Assembly (NCBI RefSeq): GCF_001424565.1
Contig: NZ_LMOL01000011.1
Span: 87,493 to 143,967 of the forward strand
Reading direction: 5' to 3'
From: Arthrobacter sp. Leaf141
GTDB lineage: Bacteria > Actinomycetota > Actinomycetes > Actinomycetales > Micrococcaceae
Length of the DNA: 56,475 nucleotides
Below, piece after piece: positions 32,326-41,308 of this stretch. The stretch's first letter is position 1. Each line of letters opens with the position of its first letter. The notes below the pieces were generated by a model. The model saw nothing but the letters and a program-made list of their open reading frames with translations. It did not search any database and was not told the origin of the DNA. The translations under genes and the position numbers were made by a program.

Positions 32326-33487
32326 CGGCCGTCAGTGCCAGGGCTGCGACGGCCGCCAAGACGGTCAGCGGGCCCACCAGCAGGCCGAAGACGGCGAACC
32401 CCTTCCAGGAAATCAACACGTTCATTTTTTGCAACCGGTCGTGCCACAACAGCGTGGCCAGCGAGGCCCAGGGCGTGATCAGCGGGCCTGCATTAACGCC
32501 GATCAGCAGCGCCGCGAGCCGGAGCGGGGACCCTGCAACTGCTTCAAGGGCCAGGTAGGCCGGCAGGTTGTTCAGCAGGTTGGCGCCCACCATGCCGGTG
32601 GCGGCCAAGCGGAGCAGCTCCCCGGCGTCGTCCCCCTGGCCGGACAGGGCGGACAGCAGCGCGGGCGCCCCCAGGTGCTGGGCTGTTTCCATGACCAGGA
32701 ACAGGCCTGAGGCGAACAACAGCAGCGACCACGGCACCAGCAACGGCGAGAGCACTGCCCGCCTCCGGACCGCGAAGATCACGGCGAGCATGAGGGCCGC
32801 GCCCGTCGAGGGAATCCACACCGGCACCCCGGAAACAAGCATGACCAGCAGGACGGCCAAAACGCCCGCACTGCCGTACAGCAGGACCCGGTCCGGCACG
32901 TTTTGCGGAGCGGCGTCCAGTGGTGGCTGGTACTTCCGGGCCAGGTCCTTGCGGAAAACAACTGCGATGAACGCCAGCGGAATGATGATGGCCACCAACG
33001 CCGGCGCAAGCATGAGCCGGGCAAACTGCAGCGGCGTGATCCCTCCCATCGCGTGCTGGGCCAGGAGGTTGGTCAGATTGGAGATGGGCAGCAGGAGGCT
33101 GGCCGTATTGGCCAGCCACACGGTGGTGAGGACAAAGGGCAGCGGCGGGAGCTTTGCCTGGCGTGCCAGGGTCACCACAACGGGTGTCAGCAGGACTGCC
33201 GTGGTGTCCAGGGACAGAAAGATGGTGGTCACACAGGCGGCAGCTGACACCAGCAGCCACAGCAGGACGCTGCTTCCCCGGCCCCACTTCCGCAGACGCC
33301 GGGCCAGGAGCTGGAACAGGCCGGCCTCGCTGACCAGCTCGGTCACCACCGTCATGGCCGCCACAAACACCAGGATGGGGGCGACGCGCTCAACGAGTGC
33401 CCCGAAATCAGCGGCCGGAACCACACCAAAAAGGGCTGCTGCGCCGCCGGCGGCCAGCAGGACGGCACCGATGATCGCCAGACGCAT
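32321..33487 (-). CDS. SLC13/ArsB-type ion transporter
   Basis: About 388 residues from ATG 33487, or 411 from ATG 33556; neither has a strong ribosome site, but the first helix starts right after the shorter start (MRLAIIGAVLLAAGG). About ten membrane helices. The paired motifs SLDTTAVLLTPVVVTLA and ANTASLLLPISNLTNLL are the signature half-helices of ArsB/NhaD/DASS transporters. Possible substrates are arsenite, dicarboxylates or sodium/proton. Neighbours give no clear link. The stop lies within the 29-base repeat unit. Confidence 0.85.
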   Translation of the reverse strand: MRLAIIGAVLLAAGGAAALFGVVPAADFGALVERVAPILVFVAAMTVVTELVSEAGLFQLLARRLRKWGRGSSVLLWLLVSAAACVTTIFLSLDTTAVLLTPVVVTLARQAKLPPLPFVLTTVWLANTASLLLPISNLTNLLAQHAMGGITPLQFARLMLAPALVAIIIPLAFIAVVFRKDLARKYQPPLDAAPQNVPDRVLLYGSAGVLAVLLVMLVSGVPVWIPSTGAALMLAVIFAVRRRAVLSPLLVPWSLLLFASGLFLVMETAQHLGAPALLSALSGQGDDAGELLRLAATGMVGANLLNNLPAYLALEAVAGSPLRLAALLIGVNAGPLITPWASLATLLWHDRLQKMNVLISWKGFAVFGLLVGPLTVLAAVAALALTAG

Positions 33488-33600
33488 GACGGGAGCATAT
33501 CCGACGAACCCGGGAATACCGGCGCCGGCCGCCCCTTTGGGGACGACCGGCGCCATGAGGTAAAAGCCGGTGCGGTTGGCCCGCAGGTTTCTGCTTGCTG

Positions 33601-35610
33601 CTACTCGCCGCTGCCGGAATAGGTCACGGCCGGCATGGCCGGGGTGGCCATGCCCTCGCCCAGGTAGAAGCTGGGGTGAGGGGGCTGGTTGTAGCCCACG
33701 GTCTCCCGCGCAACGCCGGTACGGTACATGGGATCGTGCATCAGGGTGCGGAGCCGGATTTCGGTGGGTGAAGTGCTGGTGTAGATCCGCAGTTCGGTGC
33801 TGTCCGTCGACGGGAAGACCAGTTCCTCCCGCCAGTCGCCCAGGAGGTCAGCCTGGAGCGACGGGTTGCCCTTGGTGTGGTTGTTGGTGCGGGCGCCGGT
33901 GGCGGTCAGCAGGTTATCGCTGGTTTCGGTTTCCCAGTTCCATTTGGAGATGGTGGGAACGCCCACGCCCGCTACGGCATCAAAGTTGTGGTCGACAATT
34001 TCGCGGAGCAGGTCGCCGTCCCACCAGGCCATGAAGTTGGCGGCCGGAATTTTGTCGGAGATCCGTTCCCCCTTGGCTGACATCAGGAACCCCACGGGTG
34101 AGTTCCAGGCGGCGTCGCCACCCACGGCCCAGCTCTCGGAGCCGGGGAATCGCGGGTCGATATCGCCGGTGGCGCCGCGGCCGGTGTCCTTGATGGCGGG
34201 GATGCTCCACAGCACCTCACCGGTGGCGGCATCGCGGAAGGTGGCGCCCCGGTTGCCGCTCTGGCTCATGCTTTCGTGGACCGCGAACGTTTCCAGGCCG
34301 GGCCGGGCCGGGTCCAGGTCTCCGGTGTGGATGGCGTCGCCGTGGCCCAGCTTGGTGTTGTACAGCGGGGTTCCGTCGTCGTCGATGGTCATGGAGCCAA
34401 AGACAAACTCGTCCTTGCCGTCCTGGTCAACGTCGGCCACGGACAAGTTATGGTTGCCCTGGCCCTTGTACTGGTCGCCGGCGACGTCGGAATCGAAAGT
34501 CCAGCGCTTCACCAGCTTGCCGTCCACCAGGTCATAGGTGACCAGGACCGCCCGGGTGTAATAGCCGCGGCTGAACATCATGGATGGCTTCTCGCCGTCG
34601 AGGTAAGCGACGCCGGCCAGGAACCTGTCCACCCGGTTGCCGTAGTTGTCCCCCCAGGAGGCCACGGATCCGCGCGGCGGATCGTACGGAACGGTGTCCA
34701 TGATGGTGCCGTCGGCCCCCTTGAAGACCGTGAGGAATTCCGGGCCGGACAGCACGTAGCCGGCGCTTGTTCGGTAATCGACCGCGGCGTCCCCGATGAC
34801 GGTGCCTGCCGCGTCCGTGGTACCGTCCGCCGTCTTGAAGGCCACTTCCGCCTTGCCATCGCCGTCAAAATCGTAGGCAAGCATCTGCGTATAGTGTGCC
34901 CCGGCCCGGATGTTCCGGCCCAGGTCGATCCGCCACAGCTTGGTGCCGTCCATCTTGTAGGCATCGACAAACACGTTGCCGGTGTACCCGGCCTTGGAAT
35001 TGTCCTGGGCGTTGGACGGGTTCCAGAGCTGGATGATCTCGTAGCTGCCGTCGCCGTCCAGGTCCGCCACACTGGAGTCGTTGGCGGAGTAGGTGTACGC
35101 CTTGCCGTCAGGGGCGATGCCGTCCGCCGGTTTGTCCAGCGGGACGGCCAGGTAGTCCTGGGCCAGCGGGGTGAATTCCGCACTGAGTTTGTCCTGGCCG
35201 TTGCCGTTGCCCACGGTTTTGATGACATATTTCGAGTCGGCCGTACCGGCGGGATCAACGAAGGTGGTGGTGTCCCGGATGGGCTGCTTGGTGATTTGCT
35301 TGCCGTCCCGGAGAACCTGGAAGCCGATGCTGTCCTTGTCCAGGCCCAGCATCCGCCAGCCCAAGGTGACACCCTGGTCTGTCAGCACCGCAACGGGCGC
35401 CCGGTCCAGGTTTTCAACCTGCCGCTTGAGCGCGGTGGCGCCGGCTGCCGGCTGGCCCGGATTTCCCGGGGCGGCCTGGGCCAGGGACACACCCGTGAAG
35501 GCCAGTGCTGCTGCCGTTATCGACGCGGCGGCCGCAAGCGGGACGGTTTTCCAGCCGCGACTGCGGCAGCCGGGGTCCTGCGGGGATTTGTTGTGCGAGG
35601 GATAGGTCAA
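33601..35610 (-). CDS. Secreted rhamnogalacturonan endolyase (PL11-like)
   Basis: 669 residues. A Sec-type signal (GWKTVPLAAAASITAAALAFTG, cleavage after AQAA at about 47) is followed by an N-terminal beta domain and the PL11 eight-bladed propeller with repeated calcium sites (ADLDGDGSYE, YDFDGDGKAE, ADVDQDGKDE) and the C-terminal blade HDPMYRTGVARETVGYNQPPHPSFYLG. It cleaves the rhamnogalacturonan I backbone outside the cell, feeding oligosaccharides to the cytoplasmic PL26-like enzyme. The start is TTG at 35610: AAAGGAG lies 8 bases upstream, while the nearer ATG is out of frame. A LacI-type site lies upstream at 35728. Confidence 0.93.
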   Translation of the reverse strand: MTYPSHNKSPQDPGCRSRGWKTVPLAAAASITAAALAFTGVSLAQAAPGNPGQPAAGATALKRQVENLDRAPVAVLTDQGVTLGWRMLGLDKDSIGFQVLRDGKQITKQPIRDTTTFVDPAGTADSKYVIKTVGNGNGQDKLSAEFTPLAQDYLAVPLDKPADGIAPDGKAYTYSANDSSVADLDGDGSYEIIQLWNPSNAQDNSKAGYTGNVFVDAYKMDGTKLWRIDLGRNIRAGAHYTQMLAYDFDGDGKAEVAFKTADGTTDAAGTVIGDAAVDYRTSAGYVLSGPEFLTVFKGADGTIMDTVPYDPPRGSVASWGDNYGNRVDRFLAGVAYLDGEKPSMMFSRGYYTRAVLVTYDLVDGKLVKRWTFDSDVAGDQYKGQGNHNLSVADVDQDGKDEFVFGSMTIDDDGTPLYNTKLGHGDAIHTGDLDPARPGLETFAVHESMSQSGNRGATFRDAATGEVLWSIPAIKDTGRGATGDIDPRFPGSESWAVGGDAAWNSPVGFLMSAKGERISDKIPAANFMAWWDGDLLREIVDHNFDAVAGVGVPTISKWNWETETSDNLLTATGARTNNHTKGNPSLQADLLGDWREELVFPSTDSTELRIYTSTSPTEIRLRTLMHDPMYRTGVARETVGYNQPPHPSFYLGEGMATPAMPAVTYSGSGE

Positions 35611-35727
35611 AAGAACATCTCCTTTGATGCTGCGGCACCTGAGGTGGCGCGCTAACGAGCTTGGAACGTTTCATTTCTCGGCCGAAAGGCGCCTGTCACT
35701 ACTTTTGACAGGGGCTTTACAGCAGCA

Positions 35728-35739
35728 GTAAACGCTTTC
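35728..35739. promoter_or_regulatory. LacI-type operator GTAAACGCTTTC
   Basis: Near-palindromic site with a central CG, 118 bases upstream of the PL11-like lyase start. It shares the CGCTTTC half with the perfect palindrome at 27070. The regulator is not encoded in the window. Confidence 0.7.
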
Positions 35740-35910
35740 TGCCTTTTTGTTTTATCAGGTGCTGCTTGACGAGGTCAATGGTTTGCCGTGAGGAAATGGG
35801 AGAAATTGTTCCGTTACGTACAGTTCCCACCCTGGCGCCCGGCAGGTCAAAGGCAACTGTCGCGACGACGACGCGCTCACTGATGGCCACCTTCTCGCAC
35901 AAACTTGAAT

Positions 35911-35957
35911 GGGTAATAGTTTACCCATAAGTGTGCTTTAGGGGTAAACTATTACCC
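35911..35957. promoter_or_regulatory. Twin HipB operators in mirror image
   Basis: GGGTAATAGTTTACCC (35911-35926) and its exact reverse complement GGGTAAACTATTACCC (35942-35957) are 31 bases apart, about three helix turns. Each arm is itself a GGGTAA/TTACCC palindrome. The second ends directly at the hipB ATG, so HipB binding would block both transcription and access to the start. Confidence 0.9.
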
Positions 35958-36299
35958 ATGGGACGTCGAGAACTTGGTCTAACCCGCACTGCCGAGGACG
36001 CGGTTGCCGTGCTCGGGCAGCAAATTCGGATGGCGCGCGTTGCGCGAGGGATGACCGCCGAGCACCTCGCTGGCACAGCTGGCATTACGCGGAAAACCCT
36101 TGCGGCCATCGAGCACGGAAGCGCCGCGGGCAGTATCGGCAACGTGTTCAATGTTGCGTCGATCGTTGGCGTCCCCCTGTTCGGGGTCGACGACCCCAGT
36201 GAACTCATCGCGCTCCGCCGACGAGGCGAGGAACGACTCGCACTGCTTCCCACACGCGTCGACAAGAAGCGGGACAAAGACGATGGCCTCGACTTCTGA
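35958..36299 (+). CDS. hipB: HipB-type antitoxin (Xre family)
   Basis: 113 residues. The Cro/C1 helix-turn-helix is at about 20-75: LGQQIRMARVARGMTAEHLAGTAGITRKTLAAIEHG. The tail is charged (RRRGEERLALLPTRVDKKRDKDD). The ATG at 35958 abuts the operator with no space for a ribosome site, so translation is leaderless or very weak. It overlaps the hipA start by 17 bases. It neutralises the HipA kinase and represses the operon. Confidence 0.92.
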   Translation: MGRRELGLTRTAEDAVAVLGQQIRMARVARGMTAEHLAGTAGITRKTLAAIEHGSAAGSIGNVFNVASIVGVPLFGVDDPSELIALRRRGEERLALLPTRVDKKRDKDDGLDF

Positions 36300-37527
36300 C
36301 ATATATGTTTGGGCGTGGCTGCCCGAGGCCACCGCACCGGTGCCCGCTGGCCGTCTTCGAGAGGGTGCGCCCGGCCAGTTCTCCTTCGACTACGGTCGGC
36401 GGTACCTGGAGCGCCGAAACGCCATCTCCCTGGCTCCAACCCTCCCGCTGTCCGAGCGAACGTTCGGGCCCACCGGGTCACTGGGGTTACCTGGGGCCCT
36501 GCGCGACGCTTCGCCAGATGCCTGGGGGCGGCGCGTCGTTCAGTACCAAGTCACCGGTGACCGCGGTGACGACGCCGACACCGGTGACCTTGATGAACGC
36601 ACATATCTCTTGAACTCCGGCTCCAACCGCTTCGGCGCCATCGATTTCCAGAGGTCAGTCATCGACTACGTCCCGCGTGCCGCGGCCCCCGCCCCGCTGG
36701 AAACTCTCCTGGACGCCGCAGACCTCATTGAAGCCGGCGGCGATCTGCCGTTCGAACTCGAGCGGGCCCTCCTGAGCGGTACAGCGATGGGTGGGGCGCG
36801 CCCGAAGTCCGTCATCCACGACTCTGGTCGCGAGTACATAGCGAAGTTCACCGCGTCCAACGACCACTTCCCGGTGGTCGGGGCAGAGGCAGCGAGCATG
36901 TTTCTCGCCGGGAAGGCGGGGCTCAACGTCGCTCGAACCCGCGTCGAGAGCGTCCTCGGCCGGGTTGTCTTGCTGGTTGAGCGATTCGACCGAACGAACG
37001 ACGGCGGGCGCATCCTTGCGACGAGCGCCCTGACCCTGACCGGCTTGGACGAGTTGCAGGCGCGCAGCGGCAGTTATGTCGAGTTTCTGGACGCTCTTCG
37101 CAGCAACGGTGCGCCCGAGGGTACTGCCGCCGAACTCTTCGGACGCATCGCGTTCAGCATGGCAATCTCCAACTCCGACGACCACCTTCGGAACCACGCG
37201 GCGCTCTGGGACGGATCCGTAGCCATACTCAGCCCCGCCTATGACCTTTCGCCCATGCGGCGTAGCGGAGAGACGGCTTCGCAGGCCATCGCATATGACC
37301 GGAAAGGGACAAGGCGGAACAACGTATCTGACCTCATCGCCGTCCGTAGTCTCTATGACCTGACCAGGGATGAGGCCAACACCATCGTTGCCCGAATCGA
37401 GGACGCTATTCGTGAGCACTGGGCGGAGGCTGCGGACTTTGGAATGCTGACCAGCGCCGACCGGCGCCTCCTGTGGGGGCGGCAGTTTCTCAACCCCGGA
37501 AGCCTCTACGGTTTCCGCGATCGGTGA
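36283..37527 (+). CDS. hipA: HipA-type serine/threonine kinase toxin
   Basis: 414 residues. N-terminal couple domain with GLPGALRDASPDAWGRRV (69-85). The P-loop-like SGTAMGGARPK is at 165-175, ATP-binding Lys188 (EYIAKF), catalytic Asp299 in SNSDDHLRNH, and the metal-binding Asp321 (DLSP). All kinase residues are present, so the toxin should be active. E. coli HipA phosphorylates glutamyl-tRNA synthetase; the target here is unknown. The start lies inside hipB. The gene is complete and in a normal two-gene operon with its antitoxin. Confidence 0.94.
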   Translation: MASTSDIYVWAWLPEATAPVPAGRLREGAPGQFSFDYGRRYLERRNAISLAPTLPLSERTFGPTGSLGLPGALRDASPDAWGRRVVQYQVTGDRGDDADTGDLDERTYLLNSGSNRFGAIDFQRSVIDYVPRAAAPAPLETLLDAADLIEAGGDLPFELERALLSGTAMGGARPKSVIHDSGREYIAKFTASNDHFPVVGAEAASMFLAGKAGLNVARTRVESVLGRVVLLVERFDRTNDGGRILATSALTLTGLDELQARSGSYVEFLDALRSNGAPEGTAAELFGRIAFSMAISNSDDHLRNHAALWDGSVAILSPAYDLSPMRRSGETASQAIAYDRKGTRRNNVSDLIAVRSLYDLTRDEANTIVARIEDAIREHWAEAADFGMLTSADRRLLWGRQFLNPGSLYGFRDR

Positions 37528-37541
37528 GTCTCAGGGGTCTC

Positions 37542-38315
37542 CTACCCCCTGAGGCAGAAATACGCCATCCCGAGTACGCCCCGGTAGCCCTCTTCGTAGG
37601 CAGCGCGCTGTTCCTCGTATCGCCGACGGACCTGCTCCGCGGCGGGATGGTCCGCATCATGTGCTTCCAGCCAACGGGTAAACCTGTCGCGGAAGCCGGC
37701 CTCGAACACGTCCCACTCCTGAACGCTTGCCTGGTCGTTGTCCACCACCTCGAAACCAGCGGCGCAGATCTGCTGGCGCAACGCATCTGCTGACAGGTAC
37801 TCGTCGTCACGTCCAGCCAGAGGGGCGGTGGCCGCCGGATGAGGTGTTGCTGACCAGATCGCCTCGCCGTAGACGAGCCGGCCGCCCGGAAGCACCAAAG
37901 CCCGAAGGGCGCGCAGGGCCGCGGCGTAGTCGAGCGGCTGGGCGTCCTCGACCGGCGGCCCCCAGATCTGGCTCGCGCCGATGCAAATGACAGCGTCTGC
38001 GGGGCGAACCTGGGCTTCCCGCCCAGGCATCGAATCAAACACCGCCCTGTCGAGCAGCCCGCGGGTCAACGCCTGTTCCCTCGCCCGGTCGATGGATGCG
38101 GAAGCACTGTCCACCCCGCGTCCCCGTGCCTGCGGGGCCGACGTCAAAACCCGAAGCAGCAGTTCACCCCATCCGCACCCCATGTCCAGCACCTCAGCCG
38201 GTGCCGGGTTGGACAAAAACGCCACAAGGCGTGCAGCGCGTTCCTCCGAGAGCGGGGTCAGCCAGGTCAGGGATTCGTAGAGGGGCGGCAGTTCAAGCGA
38301 AGTGTCGTCGGTCAC
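37542..38315 (-). CDS. SAM-dependent methyltransferase
   Basis: 257 residues, class I fold. Motif I is VLDMGCGWGELLLRVL (about 42-57), motif II GVDSASASIDRAREQA, the post-I DAVICIGASQIWG and motif III LRALVLPGGRLVYGE. The C-terminal half is helical and charged (RRRYEEQRAAYEEGYRG). GTG start at 38315 with only a weak ribosome site. It converges on hipA with a 14-base gap. The substrate is not identifiable. Confidence 0.9.
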   Translation of the reverse strand: MTDDTSLELPPLYESLTWLTPLSEERAARLVAFLSNPAPAEVLDMGCGWGELLLRVLTSAPQARGRGVDSASASIDRAREQALTRGLLDRAVFDSMPGREAQVRPADAVICIGASQIWGPPVEDAQPLDYAAALRALRALVLPGGRLVYGEAIWSATPHPAATAPLAGRDDEYLSADALRQQICAAGFEVVDNDQASVQEWDVFEAGFRDRFTRWLEAHDADHPAAEQVRRRYEEQRAAYEEGYRGVLGMAYFCLRG

Positions 38316-38433
38316 TCAATGATGCTCTCACGATTCACGGCTGCGGCTGCTTGTCCATAACCCCGTGGCACTGCGGACAGCCCGGCCCCGGCACGCCTAC
38401 TGGCGCAGGCGTGCTGCGTCGGGCCGTCCCGCC

Positions 38434-39747
38434 TCAGCGGATCCCGCGGAGCTTCACGCCGGAGGCCAACGCCACAAGGCTGATGACTGCCACCACTGCA
38501 AGGTAGTAGCCGGGGGCCACAGCCTGCCCGGTCTGCTGCACCAGGAACGCCGCAATCATCGGCGTGAACCCGCCGAAGGCCACCACTGCCGTGTTGTAAC
38601 TGAAGGACAGGCCGGTGGCCCGGGTCCGCGGATCGAACGCATCGGACATCACTGACGGCAGCGCCCCGAAGTAGGCAGCCTTGAGCAGGCCGAGGATGGT
38701 CATCACCAGCGCCAGGACCAGGAACGAGCGGGCCGTGATCACCCAGAGGAAGAGCGGCACCACGCCGATCATCAGCACAATCACCGTGGGAACCATGATG
38801 TTCAGGCGCCCGTACCGGTCCGACAGGTGGCCCACCAGCGGGGTCCCGAAGGTGAGGATCACGCCGGTGATGATCAGGGAGGTGAACGCGATGCCCGGCT
38901 CCATATCCAGTTCCTTGATGGCAAACGTGGGCATGTACTGCAGGATGAAGTTCAGGGCCGTGGAGACTGCCAGCGCACCACCGGCCAGCAGGATGCCGGT
39001 TTTCTGGGTGGCGAAGACTTCCTTGACCGGCGAGTGCTCACGCCCGTCCTTGGCGGGGTCCACGGCCACAGGAACCTCCCGCATGTTCCTGCGGATCAGG
39101 AAGCCCGCCGGTCCCACCAGCAGGCCAAACAGGAACGGGATCCGCCAGCCCCACGCCGTCATGTCCGCATCGGAAAGGACGGTTGTCAGCACGGCCACGA
39201 AGATGGCCGCCAGCAGGCTGCCCAACCCCTGGCTGGCGAACTGGAAACTGCCCAGGAAACCCTTGCGCTTGCCGTTTTGCGCGATCAGGTACGCCGTTGC
39301 GGCACCGAACTCGCCACCGGCGGAGAACCCCTGGATCAGCCGCGCCAGGACAATTCCGACCGGCGCCAGGATGCCGATGCTCTGGTAGTTCGGCATAAAG
39401 GCGATCAGGGCGGTGCCCACCACCATCAGCCGGATGGTGACCGTGAGGCCTTTTTTCAGTCCGTGCTTGTCGGCAAACGCGCCCAGCACCAAGCCACCCA
39501 CGGGTCGGATCAGGTACGAGACGCCGAACACCGCGAAGGCCTGGATCAGTTCCACCCCTGGATCGTCGCTGGGGAAGAAGTTCCGGCCGATGTAGATGGC
39601 CAGGAGGGCGTAGATGGCAATGTCGAACCATTCCAGGGCGTTGCCGATGGTGGCCGCGACGATGCCCCGGGTGGCTGACGGTCCGGAGTCGGCGGTTTCC
39701 TGGGGACCGGCCGGACGGGGCTGGTTCTTTTGCTGCGGGATGCTCAT
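38434..39747 (-). CDS. MFS transporter, metabolite:proton symporter type
   Basis: 437 residues, 12 membrane helices. ATIGNALEWFDIAIYALLA opens the protein, RPVGGLVLGAFADKHGLKKGL is the MFS motif A of the MHS/ProP/ShiA subfamily, and LIQGFSAGGEFGAATAYL is characteristic of it. Substrates in this subfamily are small organic acids, osmolytes or shikimate-like compounds. ATG 39747 has CTGGAG upstream; the frame open beyond it is antisense to nothing and is unlikely to be used. It follows the M20 peptidase by 16 bases, so the pair probably imports and hydrolyses one substrate. Confidence 0.93.
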   Translation of the reverse strand: MSIPQQKNQPRPAGPQETADSGPSATRGIVAATIGNALEWFDIAIYALLAIYIGRNFFPSDDPGVELIQAFAVFGVSYLIRPVGGLVLGAFADKHGLKKGLTVTIRLMVVGTALIAFMPNYQSIGILAPVGIVLARLIQGFSAGGEFGAATAYLIAQNGKRKGFLGSFQFASQGLGSLLAAIFVAVLTTVLSDADMTAWGWRIPFLFGLLVGPAGFLIRRNMREVPVAVDPAKDGREHSPVKEVFATQKTGILLAGGALAVSTALNFILQYMPTFAIKELDMEPGIAFTSLIITGVILTFGTPLVGHLSDRYGRLNIMVPTVIVLMIGVVPLFLWVITARSFLVLALVMTILGLLKAAYFGALPSVMSDAFDPRTRATGLSFSYNTAVVAFGGFTPMIAAFLVQQTGQAVAPGYYLAVVAVISLVALASGVKLRGIR

Positions 39748-39763
39748 GGGGACTCCAGTGGTT

Positions 39764-41188
39764 TCAGGGTGCGGAGCGGGCGGATTCGGTGGCAGCCATC
39801 CCCAGCGGGGTGGCCGCGGCAGCAAGGTCGTGGAACAAGCCGCAGGCCAGCTGCAGGCCCTCACGCGCGACGGCGGCGAGCAGGTGTTCGTCCGGGGCGT
39901 GCTGTTGGCAGCCTGGATGGGAATGCGGGATCCAGATGGTGGGCAGGCCCAGGACGTCCGCAAAAACAAAGCTGGGCAGGGAACCGCCGATGTTCGGCAG
40001 CACCACCGGCCGGGACCCGGTGGTGGCCGCCAGGGAACCGGCCGCCCAGGCAACCCAGGGATTGTCCGGGTCCAGCCGGCTGGCTGGGAAGGACATGCCC
40101 ATGGACACGTCCACCATGGTGAAGCCGGCGGCATCCAGGTGCCGCCGGACCGCCGCTTCAAGGCCCGCGGTGTCCGTCCCGGGAACAAAGCGGAGCTGCA
40201 GGGATGCCCGTGCGGAGCCCGGAATGGCGTTGACCGGTTTGTCCGGGTTGCCGGCGCCGAGGGCCAGCACCTCCAGCGTGTTCCAGGCGTACAGGCGCTC
40301 GGCCGGGCTCAGGCTGCCGTCCCCCCAACCGGGATCGGTGGCGGGATCGCCAGGGTTGGGGACCAGGTCAATCAATTCCAGGGCCCCGGCCACGGATTCC
40401 GGAATGCCGGTGGGCAGCAGCTCGGGCAACCTGATGATCCCGTGGCCGTCCACCAGCGATGCCACTGCGGCGGAGATGGTGGTGGCCGGGTTCCGGAGCA
40501 GACCGCCCCAGTTACCGGAGTGGTAGGAGCCGGCCCGCAGGTCCGCCACCAGATCGAAGCTGACGCCACCCCGGGCGCCCAGGAAAACCGTGGGGCTGCC
40601 GGCGGCCAGCCGTGGCCCGTCCGAGCCGATGAAGACATCCGCCTGCAGGTCGCTGCGGTGTTCGGCAGCAAACTCGGCAAGGTCCGGGGAGCCGATTTCC
40701 TCGGCGCCCTCCAGCAGGAAGACCAGGTTGAAACCGAGGCTGCCCCGGCGTTCCAGCAGAAGCCGCAGGGCCACGATATTGATCCAGTGCTGGCCCTTGT
40801 TGTCCGCCGAACCGCGGCCGTACCAGCGGTCCCCTTCGGCACTGAGTGTCCAGGGGCTGCGGCCCCCGGTCCAGCCGGCGTCCTGCCCGTCCACCACGTC
40901 CGCGTGGCCGTAGCAAAGGACGGTAGGGAGGTCGGCGCCCTCGTGCCGGGTGGCCACGAGGAAGGAGTTCAGCCCGCCGCGCCAGGAGTCATGACGGGCC
41001 ACCGTGCACCCCAGGGCCAGGAATGCGGGTTCAATAATGTCGTCCAGGTATGACTTCAGCGCAACCCTGCCTTCCGGCGTGGAGCTTTCCGTGGGGTAAG
41101 CCACCAGCCGCGCCAGATCCGCCTCAAACGTGCCGGAATCCACGAAGTCGGCCGCTGCTGCCAAGAGATCATTGCGTTGCTGCATCAT
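39764..41188 (-). CDS. M20 family metallopeptidase
   Basis: 474 residues. Zinc ligands and catalytic residues are in place: H95-x-D97 (CYGHADVVDG), bridging D129 (GRGSADNKGQ), general base E163 next to E164 (LEGAEEIGS), an Asp in IGSDGP and the C-terminal His in HAPDEHLL. The lid domain contains GSYHSGNWGG and NAIPGSARASLQLRF. It belongs to the ArgE/DapE/dipeptidase group. Start ATG 41188 with a weak AACGGAA. It is co-directional with the MFS transporter and divergent from the LysR gene, which probably regulates it. Confidence 0.93.
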   Translation of the reverse strand: MMQQRNDLLAAAADFVDSGTFEADLARLVAYPTESSTPEGRVALKSYLDDIIEPAFLALGCTVARHDSWRGGLNSFLVATRHEGADLPTVLCYGHADVVDGQDAGWTGGRSPWTLSAEGDRWYGRGSADNKGQHWINIVALRLLLERRGSLGFNLVFLLEGAEEIGSPDLAEFAAEHRSDLQADVFIGSDGPRLAAGSPTVFLGARGGVSFDLVADLRAGSYHSGNWGGLLRNPATTISAAVASLVDGHGIIRLPELLPTGIPESVAGALELIDLVPNPGDPATDPGWGDGSLSPAERLYAWNTLEVLALGAGNPDKPVNAIPGSARASLQLRFVPGTDTAGLEAAVRRHLDAAGFTMVDVSMGMSFPASRLDPDNPWVAWAAGSLAATTGSRPVVLPNIGGSLPSFVFADVLGLPTIWIPHSHPGCQQHAPDEHLLAAVAREGLQLACGLFHDLAAAATPLGMAATESARSAP

Positions 41189-41308
41189 TTTCCGTTCATC
41201 GATTACGTTCCCGGGTCCAAAGCTAAATGGCCCCACGGCAAACAACCAGTATCATTTTGTCGACCAGCTTTGACTTCAACGCAAACCTCACGGTGAAAGA
41301 GCCGCCGC

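Larger units (their letters stand above)
35611..35957. other. Gene-free divergent region between PL11-like lyase and hipB
   Basis: 347 bases. It contains the lyase promoter with the operator GTAAACGCTTTC and, next to hipB, the mirrored HipB operators. A 61-codon minus-strand frame (35717-35902) has no ribosome site and no family resemblance, so I do not call it. Confidence 0.6.

Noticed and set aside
35717..35902. 61-codon minus-strand frame between PL11-like lyase and hipB
   Set aside because: No ribosome site, overlaps the lyase operator, and no similarity to any family I know.
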